Assembly (NCBI RefSeq): GCF_002837185.1
Contig: NZ_KZ477992.1
Location: 1 to 47,766, forward strand
Length of the DNA stretch: 47,766 bases
Direction of reading: 5' to 3'
From: Pseudomonas fluorescens
Lineage (GTDB): Bacteria; Pseudomonadota; Gammaproteobacteria; Pseudomonadales; Pseudomonadaceae
The notes under the pieces: generated by a model
Seen by the model: the letters and a program-made list of their open reading frames with translations, nothing else
Databases searched by the model: none
What the model was told of the DNA's origin: nothing
Shown: positions 16,304 to 25,653 of the stretch, piece by piece
How the letters are laid out: every line of letters starts with the position of its first letter
Position numbering within the stretch: position 1 is the first letter of the stretch
Position numbers and translations under genes: made by a program

Positions 16304-17206
16304 ATGAACCTTTTCCTGTATTTACTCACGGTGCTGATCTGGGGCACCACCTGGATCGCGCTCAAATGGCAGTTGGGCGTGGTGGCGATTCCCGTATCGA
16401 TCGTGTACCGCTTCGGCCTGGCGGCGCTGGTGCTGTTCGTGCTGTTGCTGCTCAGCCGCCGACTGCAGGTGATGAACCGGCGCGGGCACCTGATTTGCCT
16501 GGCGCAGGGCCTGTGCCTGTTTTGCCTCAACTTCATGTGTTTTCTCACCGCCAGCCAGTGGATTCCCAGCGGGCTGGTGGCGGTGGTGTTTTCCACGGCG
16601 ACCTTGTGGAACGCCCTGAATGCCCGGGTGTTTTTCGCTCAGCGGGTCGCACGCAATGTGTTGATGGGCGGCGCGCTTGGGTTGCTGGGACTGGGCTGTT
16701 TGTTCTGGCCGGAGGTGGTCGGGCACACCGCCAGCCCGCAGACCTTGCTGGGCCTGGGCTTGGCCTTGCTGGGCACGATGTGTTTTTCGGCGGGCAATAT
16801 GCTGTCGAGCCTGCAGCAGAAAGCCGGGCTCAAGCCGTTGACCACCAATGCCTGGGGCATGGCCTACGGTGCGGTGATGCTGGCGGCCTATTGCGCAGTG
16901 CGCGGTATTCCGTTCGAGATGGACTGGAGCGCGCGGTATATCGGCGCGCTGTGGTACCTGGTGATCCCGGGTTCGGTGATTGGCTTTACCGCCTACCTGA
17001 CGCTGGTCGGGCGCATGGGGCCGGAGCGGGCGGCCTATTGCACGGTGTTGTTCCCGGTGGTGGCGCTGAACGTATCGGCATTTGCCGAGGGCTATCAATG
17101 GACCGCACCGGCGCTGGCGGGGTTGGTGCTGGTGATGCTGGGCAATGTGCTGGTGTTTCGCAAACCCCGGCCGGTAGCACCGACTTTTCATGCGAAACAA
17201 ATCTGA
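16304..17206 (+). CDS. EamA-family (DMT) transporter
   Basis: A 300-residue membrane protein with ten predicted helices in two EamA repeats, typical of drug/metabolite exporters. It starts MNLFLYLLTVLIWGTTWIA, with the family's WG(T/S)xW motif in helix 1. GGAG lies 7 bases before the ATG. The substrate is unknown. The divergent AraC gene is its probable regulator. A REPIN begins directly at its stop codon. Confidence 0.88.
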   Translation: MNLFLYLLTVLIWGTTWIALKWQLGVVAIPVSIVYRFGLAALVLFVLLLLSRRLQVMNRRGHLICLAQGLCLFCLNFMCFLTASQWIPSGLVAVVFSTATLWNALNARVFFAQRVARNVLMGGALGLLGLGCLFWPEVVGHTASPQTLLGLGLALLGTMCFSAGNMLSSLQQKAGLKPLTTNAWGMAYGAVMLAAYCAVRGIPFEMDWSARYIGALWYLVIPGSVIGFTAYLTLVGRMGPERAAYCTVLFPVVALNVSAFAEGYQWTAPALAGLVLVMLGNVLVFRKPRPVAPTFHAKQI

Positions 17207-17296
17207 TGTGGGAGGGGGCTTGCCCCCGATAGCGGCCTTGCAGTTGACACATGCATTGACTGACATACTGCTATCGGGGGCAAGCCCCCTCCCACA
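17207..17296. repeat. REPIN, copy 2
   Basis: Same inverted REP doublet as at 27-116, with arms near-identical to copy 1 and a diverged spacer. It lies between the convergent EamA transporter and norR genes. In this position a hairpin readable from both strands may limit read-through. Confidence 0.9.
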
Positions 17297-17316
17297 TTTG
17301 ATACCAGGTGGCCTGT

Positions 17317-18867
17317 CTATTTCAGTCCAAGCCGCCTGGCCATGCGGCCGAGGTTGGCGCGGTCCAGCCCCAGTTCGCGGGCGGCGCCGGCCCAGTTGTG
17401 TTGATGGCGCTCCAGGCAGGCGCTGATGGTCCGGCGCTGGAAGTGCTCGGTGGCCTGGCGCAGGTCACCAGTGGCGTCGGGGGCAGTAGCGGGCGGTGTT
17501 TCGATGGCCGTTGCGCTGACATCCGGCAGGTCCAGGTCCAGGTCCACGGCGCTCAGGCTGAGAATTTTCGGCCGCTCGCGGCAGTGGCCCAGGGCTTTGA
17601 GCGCGCTGCGTCCGATCAAGTGTTCCAGCTCGCGCACATTGCCCGGCCAGTCGTAGGCCAGCAGCGCCGCCTGGGCATCGCTGGTCAGGCGCAGACTGCC
17701 CAGGCCCATGCGTGAGCGGTTCTGCTCCAGGAAGAAGCCGGCCAGCAACAGCACATCACGCCCGCGTTCACGCAGCGCAGGCACTTTCAGAGGGTAGACG
17801 CTCAAGCGGTGGTAGAAGTCGGCGCGGTAGCGGCCATTGCGTACCTCAAAGGCCAGGTCACGATTGGTGGCGGCAATCAGGCGCACATTCACCTGATGCT
17901 CCTTGTCCGAACCCAGGCGCTGCAACTGGCCGCTTTGCAGCACCCGCAGCAGCTTGGCCTGCACCGTCAGCGACAGTTCGCCCACTTCATCCAGGAACAG
18001 CGTGCCGCCATTGGCCAATTCGAATTTGCCCCGGCGTTCATTCAGCGCGCCGGTGAAGGCGCCGCGCACATGGCCGAACAGCTCGCTTTCCACCAGGGTT
18101 TCGGGCAGTGCGGCGCAGTTGAGGCTGATCAGGGGTTTGTCGGCACGCGCCGAGGCGGCGTGGATCGCCTGGGCGACCAGCTCCTTGCCGACTCCGGTTT
18201 CACCGGTGATCAGCACGGTCAGGTCACTGCCGCCCACCAGTTTGATTTCCTCCACCAGATGCTTGTGCGCCTTGCTCTGGCCGATCATTTCCTTGTGTTG
18301 CTGGCCGCTGGCTTGACGATAGATCTCGGCACGCTGGTGCTCGTCCTCGGCGCGCAACGCCAGGCGTTCAATGCGCTCGGCGACGTTGACGGTGGCGGCG
18401 GCAAGGCTGGCAAAAGCTTGCAGGGCGTCCAGTTCGACCCGTTCAAAGCGCTCGGTGTCGAGGGCGTCCAGGGTCAGCAGGCCCCAGGGCTGGTCGTCGA
18501 TAAACAACGGGCAGCCCATGCAATCGTGTACTTGCAGATGCCCGTGCAGGCCGTCCACCAGGCCGTCGTAAGGGTCGGGCAATTGGCTGTCGCTGTCGAA
18601 GCGGGTAGGGCCGGGGCTGCTCAGCAGCACCTCGAAACGCGGGTGTTCGCTGACCTTGAAGCGTCGGCCCAGGGTATCGGCGCTCAAGCCATCCACGGCC
18701 AGCGGCACCAGCCACTCGCCATCCAGTCGCAGCAACGCGGCGGCATCGCACGGCAGCAGGGCGCGCATGGCTTGCAGCAGGCGTCGATAACGCTCGCCCT
18801 CGGGCAGTTCCCGTGACAGGTCGGCGACCAGCGGCAGCAGGGTGGTGAGCAACGGCTGTGCAGTCAT
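17317..18867 (-). CDS. norR: NO-responsive sigma-54 activator NorR (FhpR-type)
   Basis: A 516-residue enhancer-binding protein. The N-terminal GAF domain keeps residues matching the NO-sensing iron site of E. coli NorR, with small offsets: R77, Y100/D101, C116 and D134. The AAA+ domain has Walker A GETGVGKE, the sigma-54 contact loop GAFTGA and Walker B GTLFLDEV. The C-terminus is a Fis-type helix-turn-helix (NWAGAARELGLDRANLGRMA). It is divergent from hmp. One of three putative NorR sites overlaps its own start codon, which suggests autorepression. Confidence 0.93.
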   Translation of the reverse strand: MTAQPLLTTLLPLVADLSRELPEGERYRRLLQAMRALLPCDAAALLRLDGEWLVPLAVDGLSADTLGRRFKVSEHPRFEVLLSSPGPTRFDSDSQLPDPYDGLVDGLHGHLQVHDCMGCPLFIDDQPWGLLTLDALDTERFERVELDALQAFASLAAATVNVAERIERLALRAEDEHQRAEIYRQASGQQHKEMIGQSKAHKHLVEEIKLVGGSDLTVLITGETGVGKELVAQAIHAASARADKPLISLNCAALPETLVESELFGHVRGAFTGALNERRGKFELANGGTLFLDEVGELSLTVQAKLLRVLQSGQLQRLGSDKEHQVNVRLIAATNRDLAFEVRNGRYRADFYHRLSVYPLKVPALRERGRDVLLLAGFFLEQNRSRMGLGSLRLTSDAQAALLAYDWPGNVRELEHLIGRSALKALGHCRERPKILSLSAVDLDLDLPDVSATAIETPPATAPDATGDLRQATEHFQRRTISACLERHQHNWAGAARELGLDRANLGRMARRLGLK

Positions 18868-18918
18868 AATGACTCCTTGTAGTCCTTATGACTATAAGTT
18901 GTAGGAGGTCATACTGAC
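18863..18918. promoter_or_regulatory. Three putative NorR enhancer sites
   Basis: Three 11-bp elements fit the NorR core GT-N7-AC: GTCATAATGAC (18863-18873), GTCCTTATGAC (18882-18892) and GTCATACTGAC (18908-18918). Two of them are near-perfect GTCA/TGAC palindromes. Three sites upstream of a sigma-54 promoter is the arrangement known for E. coli norVW. The first overlaps the norR start codon. Confidence 0.7.
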
Positions 18919-18959
18919 TACATAATATTTAACTCTATGAAAAATAACGTTTTATTTTT

Positions 18960-18975
18960 TGGCATGAATACTGAC
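18960..18975 (+). promoter_or_regulatory. Sigma-54-like promoter of hmp
   Basis: TGGCATGAATACTGAC keeps the -24 block TGGCA and has CTGA where TTGC is expected at -12, with correct 11-base G-to-G spacing. It lies about 45 bp downstream of the nearest NorR-type site. It would give a leader of about 28 bases before ATG 19015. The -12 mismatch lowers confidence. The AT-rich stretch 18919-18959 could host IHF bending. Confidence 0.5.
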
Positions 18976-19014
18976 TACCTAAGGGTAATGAGTAAAAAGA
19001 CCCAGGAGTCTGCC

Positions 19015-20196
19015 ATGCTGAGTGCCCAAGACCGTGCCATCGTCAAATCCACCGTGCCCCTGCTGGAAAGCGGCGGCGAAGCGCTGATCACCCATTTCTA
19101 CCGGATGATGCTGTCGGAATACCCGCAAGTTCGCCCACTGTTCAATCAGGCCCACCAGGCCAGCGGCGACCAGTCCCGCGCACTGGCCAATGGCGTATTG
19201 ATGTACGCGCGGCATATCGACCAGTTGGACCAACTGGGCGACCTGGTGGCCAGGATCATCAACAAGCACGTGGCCTTGCAGATCCTGCCGGAGCACTACC
19301 CGATCGTCGGTGCGTGCCTGCTGCGGGCTATTTCCGAGGTGCTGGGCAGCGAGATAGCCACCCCTGAGGTGATGAGTGCCTGGGGCGCGGCGTACGGCCA
19401 GTTGGCGGACATCCTGATCGGCGCCGAAGCGGCTATCTACGACGAAAAGGCCCAGGCGCCCGGCGGCTGGCGCGGTGCGCGGCCGTTCCTGCTGGTCAAG
19501 CGTGTGGAGGAGAGCGACGAGATCATCTCGTTCTACTTCGCCCCGGTGGACCACGGCCCGATTCTCAACGCTGCCCCTGGCCAGTACATCGGCATGAAAC
19601 TGGTGCTCGATGGCGAGGAAGTGCGTCGCAACTATTCCCTGTCGGCCTTGAGTGATGCGGGCCTGTATCGCATCAGCGTCAAGCGCGAAGCCGGTGGGCG
19701 GGTATCCAACTACCTGCATGACCAACTGCACGTCGGCGCGACCATCGACCTGTTCCCGCCGGCGGGCGAGTTCACCCTGGCCGCCAGCGATAAGCCGCTG
19801 GTACTGATCAGCGGCGGGGTGGGCATTACGCCAACCCTGCCAATGCTCGAAGCGGCCCTGGCCACCCAGCGCCCGGTGCACTTTATCCACTGCGCGCGTA
19901 ACGGCGGCGTGCACGCGTTCCGTGACTGGGTGGATACGCTGGCGGCCAGGCACCCGCAACTCAAGCGCTTCTACTGCTATGCCGAGGACGACGGCGTGAG
20001 CCCGGCGGCGGACAAGGTCGGCCTGCTGAGCCAGGATCAACTGGCGGCGTGGTTGCCCGAGCAGCGCGACATCGATGCGTACTTCCTGGGGCCTAAAGGC
20101 TTCATGGCTGCGATCAAGCGGCATCTGAAGGCGCTGGGTGTACCTGAGAAGCAGGCGCGCTACGAGTTCTTCGGCCCGGCTGCGGCGCTGGAATAA
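19015..20196 (+). CDS. hmp: Flavohemoglobin, NO dioxygenase
   Basis: A 393-residue flavohemoglobin that oxidises NO to nitrate using O2 and NAD(P)H. The globin domain (1-140) has proximal H85 and distal Y29 and Q53. The reductase part has the FAD motif RRNYSLS (about 204-210) and the NAD motif GGVGITPTLPM (about 263-273). The ATG at 19015 with AGGAG fits family length; an upstream in-frame ATG would put the promoter inside the gene. It is divergent from norR and under its probable control. It is called fhp in P. aeruginosa. Confidence 0.95.
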   Translation: MLSAQDRAIVKSTVPLLESGGEALITHFYRMMLSEYPQVRPLFNQAHQASGDQSRALANGVLMYARHIDQLDQLGDLVARIINKHVALQILPEHYPIVGACLLRAISEVLGSEIATPEVMSAWGAAYGQLADILIGAEAAIYDEKAQAPGGWRGARPFLLVKRVEESDEIISFYFAPVDHGPILNAAPGQYIGMKLVLDGEEVRRNYSLSALSDAGLYRISVKREAGGRVSNYLHDQLHVGATIDLFPPAGEFTLAASDKPLVLISGGVGITPTLPMLEAALATQRPVHFIHCARNGGVHAFRDWVDTLAARHPQLKRFYCYAEDDGVSPAADKVGLLSQDQLAAWLPEQRDIDAYFLGPKGFMAAIKRHLKALGVPEKQARYEFFGPAAALE

Positions 20197-20220
20197 CCCC
20201 TCAGCAGCCATGCTGTCCAA

Positions 20221-20308
20221 TGTGGGAGGGGGCTTGCCCCCGATAGCGGTGGGTCAGTCAGCTTGTCTTTCGCTGATACATCGCATCGGGGGCAAGCCCC
20301 CTCCCACA
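20221..20308. repeat. REPIN, copy 3
   Basis: An inverted REP doublet of 88 bp between hmp and dsbB. The second arm carries GCATCGGGGG instead of GCTATCGGGGG, so the inner stem is slightly imperfect. Confidence 0.88.
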
Positions 20309-20416
20309 TTAGCTCTGCATTTTTCTCGATTAATCCGGCGTTAACCCTTCTCTGTTTTAACGGGTGCCTGTGTGTAAACTTGTTGCCATCAGGCAAACAA
20401 ACAAAGGAAACCGGAG

Positions 20417-20923
20417 ATGAGTGACGAAATGCGTTTGGGCAGGGAGCGGCGCTTTCTGGTGTTGCTGGGCATCATCTGCCTGGCGCTGATCGGCGGCGCG
20501 CTGTACATGCAGGTGGTGTTGGGCGAAGCGCCGTGCCCACTGTGCATCCTGCAACGCTACGCCTTGCTGTTGATCGCGTTCTTTGCGTTCATCGGCGCCG
20601 CGATGCGCACCAAAGGGGCCGTCACGCTCTTTGAAGGGCTGGTGGTGCTCAGCGCCCTGGGCGGTGTGGCGGCTGCCGGTCACCATGTGTATACCCAGTT
20701 CTTCCCTCAGGTCAGTTGCGGCATCGATGTGCTGCAGCCGATCGTCGATGACCTGCCCCTGGCCAAAGTGTTTCCCCTGGGCTTTCAGGTCGACGGCTTC
20801 TGCAGCACGCCCTATCCGCCGATCCTCGGCCTGTCCCTGGCGCAATGGGCATTGGTGGCGTTCGTGCTGACCGTGATCCTGGTGCCCCTGTGCATCTATC
20901 GTAATCGCCACCCCAAAGCCTGA
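20417..20923 (+). CDS. dsbB: Disulfide bond formation protein B
   Basis: A 168-residue inner-membrane protein with four predicted helices, which reoxidises periplasmic DsbA and passes electrons to quinone. Both redox pairs are present: C40/C43 in APCPLCILQRY and C101/C129 in the second periplasmic loop. R47 (quinone site) follows the first pair. GGAAACCGGAG precedes the ATG. It is a single-gene unit closed by a strong terminator. Pseudomonads often have two DsbB-type proteins; which one this is cannot be told. Confidence 0.93.
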   Translation: MSDEMRLGRERRFLVLLGIICLALIGGALYMQVVLGEAPCPLCILQRYALLLIAFFAFIGAAMRTKGAVTLFEGLVVLSALGGVAAAGHHVYTQFFPQVSCGIDVLQPIVDDLPLAKVFPLGFQVDGFCSTPYPPILGLSLAQWALVAFVLTVILVPLCIYRNRHPKA

Positions 20924-20934
20924 GCCCGCTCACG

Positions 20935-20976
20935 AAACGCCCCGGTCTGCTTGAGTGCAGGCCGGGGCGTTTTTGT
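20935..20976 (+). terminator. Intrinsic terminator of dsbB
   Basis: The stem AACGCCCCGG / CCGGGGCGTT (20936-20945 and 20962-20971) is followed by TTTTTG. It is GC-rich with a clear U-tract. Confidence 0.88.
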
Positions 20977-21713
20977 TCGCAGGGATTTGTGAAAGAGCTG
21001 TGACGAGTGGCAACAAAAGCGGCGCGCAGCGTGCGACATGTTGTCACACGGAGGCTGTCGCAGGAGGGTCGTAACCGTCCGGACCGGCCTCTGGATTTGC
21101 ATCTGGTGCGCAAACTGTGCTGTCAGTTCGGGGTTTGCAAGGCGCCGCGAAACGCTCAAGGGTTCGGCACGCGCGGGGTGAGTAAATGCCTTGTTTTATG
21201 GGGACTTTACTGCGTTTACCATGCCCTTACAGGTTGTAAGGGGAGTGGCAATCTGCCCAATAGCCCAGCAATTTTTGTGGTTTTTGTTGAGAATTGAACG
21301 CGATAAGATCGCGAACCATTGCAAGAATGGTGAAGGATTATTGCTGTAATCGATAAAAATTATTTCTTTATCAGACATGGTTTATACATCGCTAGCTAAC
21401 TACAATCGCCCGCACTGAATGTCCGGTGCTGTTCAATATTTGAGCATTGGAGCGGTCGAGGAGCAGATGGAAGGCTCTGTGCGATCCCAGGTTCCGGCAG
21501 CCTTTCAACTATCCGCACCAAATGGAATTGGTCTGTAACAAGGCCTTTAGCCACGAAATCGAATAAGAACTCACCGCAGGTCCGTGAAACGTACAGCTAT
21601 GACGTGGCGGGCAGGCTCTTATTCAATCGAAGAGAAATGCCAACCCTTGGCAGGGTGAAGTGTTGGCGATCAAAACCCAACTGCATTGCGCAAGCTGCTT
21701 TAGAGGTCGTGAG
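20977..21713. promoter_or_regulatory. Long leader region of the cyo operon
   Basis: About 740 bp without a convincing gene. Elements visible are: an inverted repeat TGCGACA-N17-TGTCGCA (21032-21062) with an inner GTGCGACA/TTGTCACAC palindrome; a perfect CGCGAT-AAG-ATCGCG repeat (21299-21313); a TACAAT -10-like hexamer (21401-21406); and 8-bp arms GAATAAGA (21561-21568) and TCTTATTC (21617-21624) that could pair in the cyo mRNA leader. The first repeat resembles the GCGNC-N-GNCGC type recognised by RegA/RoxR response regulators, which control terminal oxidases in pseudomonads. All assignments are by eye. Confidence 0.4.
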
Positions 21714-22655
21714 ATGAGTAAAAACAGGTACCCCCGATTACTAGGCTTTTTGCCGCTGCTTGGCATGATGTTAATGCTGGGAGGCTGCAAGTGGACCTTG
21801 CTCGACCCAAAAGGACAGGTCGGTCTGGATGAACGAAACCTGATCATCACCGCCACCCTGCTGATGCTGCTGGTCGTGGTCCCTGTGATCATCATGACCT
21901 TCGCCTTCGCCTGGAAATACCGCGCGTCCAACACCAGCGCCACCTACGCGCCGAAGTGGTCGCACTCCACCAAGATCGAAATCGCGGTGTGGCTGGTCCC
22001 GATCCTCATCATCATTGCCCTGGGTTATGTGACCTACAAGTCCACCCACGCGCTGGACCCGTACCGTCCGCTGGAATCGGACGTCAAGCCGATCAACATC
22101 GAAGTGGTCGCGCTGGACTGGAAGTGGCTGTTCATCTACCCGGACCTGGGTATCGCCACTGTGAACCAGATCCGGTTCCCGGAACACACTCCGCTGAACT
22201 TCAAGATCACCTCCGACGCCGTGATGAACTCGTTCTTCATCCCAGCCCTGGGCGGCCAGATCTACGCGATGGCAGGCATGCAGACCAAGCTGCACCTGAT
22301 CGCCAACCAGAAAGCTGAAATGGAAGGCATCTCCGCCAACTACAGCGGCGCTGGCTTCACCGGCATGAAATTCAAAGCGATCTCGACGAGCCAGGAAGAA
22401 TTTGACGCCTGGGTAGCCGAAGTCAAGGCCGCACCTAAACAGCTTGATCAAGCTGAATACGACGCCCTGACCAAACCAAGCCAGAACAACCCTGTCGCGC
22501 TGTACTCCGCGTTTGAACCGAACCTGTTTCAGAAAATCGTCGACAAGTACGAAGGTATGAAGCCAGGCAAGCCGGTCAAGCACGAGAAGAAAGAAGTGGC
22601 CGTGGTTGAAGGTTCTGACACAGGCGCGCATTCAACTGCTGGGGCAGAGGAGTAA
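21714..22655 (+). CDS. cyoA: Cytochrome o ubiquinol oxidase subunit II
   Basis: A 313-residue lipoprotein subunit of the cytochrome bo3 quinol oxidase. The signal peptide ends in the lipobox LGGC (C25). Two transmembrane helices follow (about 45-70 and 90-110), then the periplasmic cupredoxin-like domain. That domain lacks CuA ligands, as usual for quinol oxidases. ATG 21714 was chosen because it has AGAGG upstream and gives a proper lipoprotein signal; an earlier start would spoil it. It is the first gene of cyoABCDE. Confidence 0.96.
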   Translation: MSKNRYPRLLGFLPLLGMMLMLGGCKWTLLDPKGQVGLDERNLIITATLLMLLVVVPVIIMTFAFAWKYRASNTSATYAPKWSHSTKIEIAVWLVPILIIIALGYVTYKSTHALDPYRPLESDVKPINIEVVALDWKWLFIYPDLGIATVNQIRFPEHTPLNFKITSDAVMNSFFIPALGGQIYAMAGMQTKLHLIANQKAEMEGISANYSGAGFTGMKFKAISTSQEEFDAWVAEVKAAPKQLDQAEYDALTKPSQNNPVALYSAFEPNLFQKIVDKYEGMKPGKPVKHEKKEVAVVEGSDTGAHSTAGAEE

Positions 22656-22658
22656 ACG

Positions 22659-24677
22659 ATGTTTGGTAAATTAAGTTGGGACGCGGTCCCATTCCACGAG
22701 CCGATTGTGATGATTACCATCGCCATGATCGCGCTGGGTGGTCTGGCACTGTTTGCAGGTATCACTTACTTCAAGAAGTGGACCTACCTGTGGACCGAAT
22801 GGCTGACGTCGGTCGACCACAAGAAAATCGGCGTCATGTACGTCATCGTGGCCATGGTCATGCTGCTGCGTGGTTTTGCCGACGCCATCATGATGCGTAC
22901 CCAGTTGGCCATGGCCACCGAGGGTTCGCCTGGCTACCTGCCACCTGAGCACTATGACCAGATCTTCACCGCCCACGGTGTGATCATGATCATCTTCATG
23001 GCGATGCCTTTCTTCACCGGCCTGATGAACCTTGCCTTGCCGCTGCAGATCGGTGCGCGTGACGTTGCCTACCCGTTCCTGAACTCCCTGAGCTTCTGGC
23101 TGCTGGTGTCGGGCGTGGTACTGATCAACGTGTCCCTGGGCGTCGGCGAATTCGCCAAGACCGGTTGGGTTGCGTATCCGCCATTGTCGGGCCTGCAATA
23201 CAGCCCGGGCGTGGGTGTGGACTACTACATCTGGGCCCTGCAGTTATCAGGACTCGGGACGACATTGACGGGGGTCAACTTCCTGGCCACCGTCCTGAAG
23301 ATGCGCGCCCCCGGCATGAAACTGATGGACATGCCGATCTTCACCTGGACCTGCACCTGGGCAAACGTGCTGATCGTGGCTTCGTTCCCGATCCTGGCCG
23401 CTACCATGGCGCTGCTGTCGCTTGACCGTTACCTGGATTTCCACATTTTCACCAATGAACTTGGTGGCAATCCAATGATGTACGTGAACCTGTTCTGGGC
23501 ATGGGGTCACCCTGAGGTGTACATCCTGATCCTGCCAGCGTTCGGTATCTTCTCCGAAGTGATCTCGACCTTTACCGGCAAGCGCCTGTTCGGTCACCAC
23601 TCGATGGTCTATGCATCGGGCGCCATCTCGGTACTGGGCTTCATGGTGTGGCTGCACCACTTCTTCACCATGGGTTCGGGGGCCAGCGTCAACGCCTTCT
23701 TCGGCCTGGCGACGATGCTGATTTCGATCCCGACGGGGGTGAAGCTATTCAACTGGCTGTTCACCATCTACCACGGTCGTCTGCGCATGACCAGCCAGGT
23801 CCTGTGGACCCTGGGCTTCATGGTGACCTTCGCCATCGGCGGCATGACCGGCGTACTGCTGGCCATCCCGGGTGCTGACTTCGTCCTGCACAACAGCCTG
23901 TTCGTGATCGCTCACTTCCACAACGTGATCATCGGCGGCGCGGTATTCGGCTACATCGCAGGTTTCAGCTTCTACTTCCCGAAAGCGTTCGGCTTCAAGC
24001 TGCACGAAGGCTGGGGCAAGGCTGCATTCTGGTTCTGGATCTCGGGCTTCTTCGTCGCGTTCATGCCGCTCTATGCACTGGGCTTCATGGGCATGACCCG
24101 TCGTCTGAACGCCACTACCAACCCTGAGTGGGTGCCGTACCTGTACGTCGCCATGTTCGGTGCAATCATGATCGCCGTGGGCATCGCCTGCCAGTTGATC
24201 CAACTGTACGTCAGCGTGCGTGACCGCAAGCAGAACATGTGCGAGTCCGGCGACCCATGGAACGGCCACACCCTGGAATGGTCGACCTCGTCGCCACCAC
24301 CGTTCTACAACTTCGCCGTGATCCCTACTGCGAACACCATCGATGCGTTCACCGAAGCCAAGGAAGACGGTACTGCGTACCAGCAACCCAAGCACTACGA
24401 GCCGATCCACATGCCAAACAACACCGCCACTGGCGTGGTGATGGGTGCGCTGTTGACCGTGTTCGGTTTCGCGATGATCTGGCACATCTGGTGGCTGGCA
24501 ATCGTGGGCCTGGTAGGCACCATCGGTTACTTCATCATTCACGCTGCCCGTGATGATCAAGGCTACATGGTGCCGGTCGAAACGATCGAACGCATCGAAG
24601 CCGAGCAGCACGCTCGCCTGGTAGCCGAGAAGAAAATCCCGGCCAACCGTGTAGAAACCTCGTTGGAACAGGCTTAA
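22659..24677 (+). CDS. cyoB: Cytochrome o ubiquinol oxidase subunit I
   Basis: A 672-residue catalytic subunit of the proton-pumping heme-copper oxidase. Visible motifs include TAHGVIMI (low-spin heme ligand), [14 protein letters not shown] (CuB histidine, the cross-linked Tyr and the proton-channel Glu), LHHFFTMG (CuB histidine pair) and HFHNVIIGG (heme o3 ligand). It reduces O2 to water with ubiquinol. The length matches E. coli CyoB, and the gene starts 3 bases after the cyoA stop. Confidence 0.98.
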   Translation: MFGKLSWDAVPFHEPIVMITIAMIALGGLALFAGITYFKKWTYLWTEWLTSVDHKKIGVMYVIVAMVMLLRGFADAIMMRTQLAMATEGSPGYLPPEHYDQIFTAHGVIMIIFMAMPFFTGLMNLALPLQIGARDVAYPFLNSLSFWLLVSGVVLINVSLGVGEFAKTGWVAYPPLSGLQYSPGVGVDYYIWALQLSGLGTTLTGVNFLATVLKMRAPGMKLMDMPIFTWTCTWANVLIVASFPILAATMALLSLDRYLDFHIFTNELGGNPMMYVNLFWAWGHPEVYILILPAFGIFSEVISTFTGKRLFGHHSMVYASGAISVLGFMVWLHHFFTMGSGASVNAFFGLATMLISIPTGVKLFNWLFTIYHGRLRMTSQVLWTLGFMVTFAIGGMTGVLLAIPGADFVLHNSLFVIAHFHNVIIGGAVFGYIAGFSFYFPKAFGFKLHEGWGKAAFWFWISGFFVAFMPLYALGFMGMTRRLNATTNPEWVPYLYVAMFGAIMIAVGIACQLIQLYVSVRDRKQNMCESGDPWNGHTLEWSTSSPPPFYNFAVIPTANTIDAFTEAKEDGTAYQQPKHYEPIHMPNNTATGVVMGALLTVFGFAMIWHIWWLAIVGLVGTIGYFIIHAARDDQGYMVPVETIERIEAEQHARLVAEKKIPANRVETSLEQA

Positions 24678-24680
24678 ACC

Positions 24681-25307
24681 ATGTCGAACTTAGTGACCAA
24701 TGCTGGACACGCCCATGTCGATGACCATGGGCACGATGACCATCACCACGACTCGGGGCCAATAACCGTCTACGGTTTCTGGCTCTACCTGATGACCGAC
24801 TGCATCTTGTTTGCGTCGATCTTCGCGGTGTACGCGGTACTGGTAAACAACGTAGCGGGTGGCCCGTCGGGCCACGACATCTTCGAACTGCCGTACGTGC
24901 TCGGCGAAACCGCCTTGCTGTTGTTCAGTTCGATCACCTACGGCTTCGCCATGTTGGCCTTCTACAAGGGCAACAAGAAAGGCGTACTGAGCTGGCTGGG
25001 CCTGACCTTCCTGTTTGGCCTTGGCTTCATCGGCATGGAGATCAACGAGTTCCACCTGCTGATCTCCGAAGGCTACGGCCCGCACCGTTCCGGTTTCCTG
25101 TCGGCGTTCTTCACGCTGGTCGGCACCCACGGTCTGCACGTATCCGCCGGCCTGCTGTGGATGGCGGTGATGATGTATCAGGTCAATAAGCACGGCCTGA
25201 CCAACACCAACAAGACCCGCCTGAGCTGCCTGAGCCTGTTCTGGCACTTCCTGGACGTGGTCTGGATCTGCGTATTCACCGTCGTTTACTTGATGGGGAC
25301 TCTGTAA
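24681..25307 (+). CDS. cyoC: Cytochrome o ubiquinol oxidase subunit III
   Basis: A 208-residue membrane subunit with five predicted helices, resembling E. coli CyoC. The N-terminal 25 residues are unusually rich in His and Asp ([17 protein letters not shown]), so they could bind metal. Its TAA/ATG junction overlaps cyoD by one base. It supports assembly and stability of the bo3 complex. Confidence 0.96.
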   Translation: MSNLVTNAGHAHVDDHGHDDHHHDSGPITVYGFWLYLMTDCILFASIFAVYAVLVNNVAGGPSGHDIFELPYVLGETALLLFSSITYGFAMLAFYKGNKKGVLSWLGLTFLFGLGFIGMEINEFHLLISEGYGPHRSGFLSAFFTLVGTHGLHVSAGLLWMAVMMYQVNKHGLTNTNKTRLSCLSLFWHFLDVVWICVFTVVYLMGTL

Positions 25308-25642
25308 TGGCTAATGCACACTCCCATGACAGCCACGATTCAAGCCACGGCAGCGTAAAGTCTTACGCCATCGGCTTCATCCTGTCGGTCATCCTGACCC
25401 TGATCCCGTTCGGCCTGGTGATGTACCCAACCCTGCCGAAGTCGATCACCTTGATGATCGTCCTGGCGTTCGCGGTGATTCAGGTCCTGGTTCACCTGGT
25501 GTACTTCCTGCACCTGGATCGTTCCAAAGAGCAGCGCGAGAACGTGATTGCGTTCGTGTTTGCAGGCCTGGTGATCGTTCTGCTGGTTGGTCTGTCGCTG
25601 TGGATCATGTTCAGCATCCACACCTACATGATGGCGAAGTGA
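25307..25642 (+). CDS. cyoD: Cytochrome o ubiquinol oxidase subunit IV
   Basis: A 111-residue subunit with three predicted helices. Like CyoC, it begins with a His/Asp/Ser-rich tail (HSHDSHDSSHGS). It assists CuB binding and assembly of subunit I in E. coli. The start overlaps the cyoC stop by one base (TAATG). Confidence 0.95.
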   Translation: MANAHSHDSHDSSHGSVKSYAIGFILSVILTLIPFGLVMYPTLPKSITLMIVLAFAVIQVLVHLVYFLHLDRSKEQRENVIAFVFAGLVIVLLVGLSLWIMFSIHTYMMAK

Positions 25643-25653
25643 GGTAAGACCCG

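Noticed and set aside
21007..21297. 96-codon frame in the cyo leader
   Set aside because: It starts at GTG without a ribosome binding site, is Arg/Cys-rich and overlaps the inverted repeats. No family resemblance.
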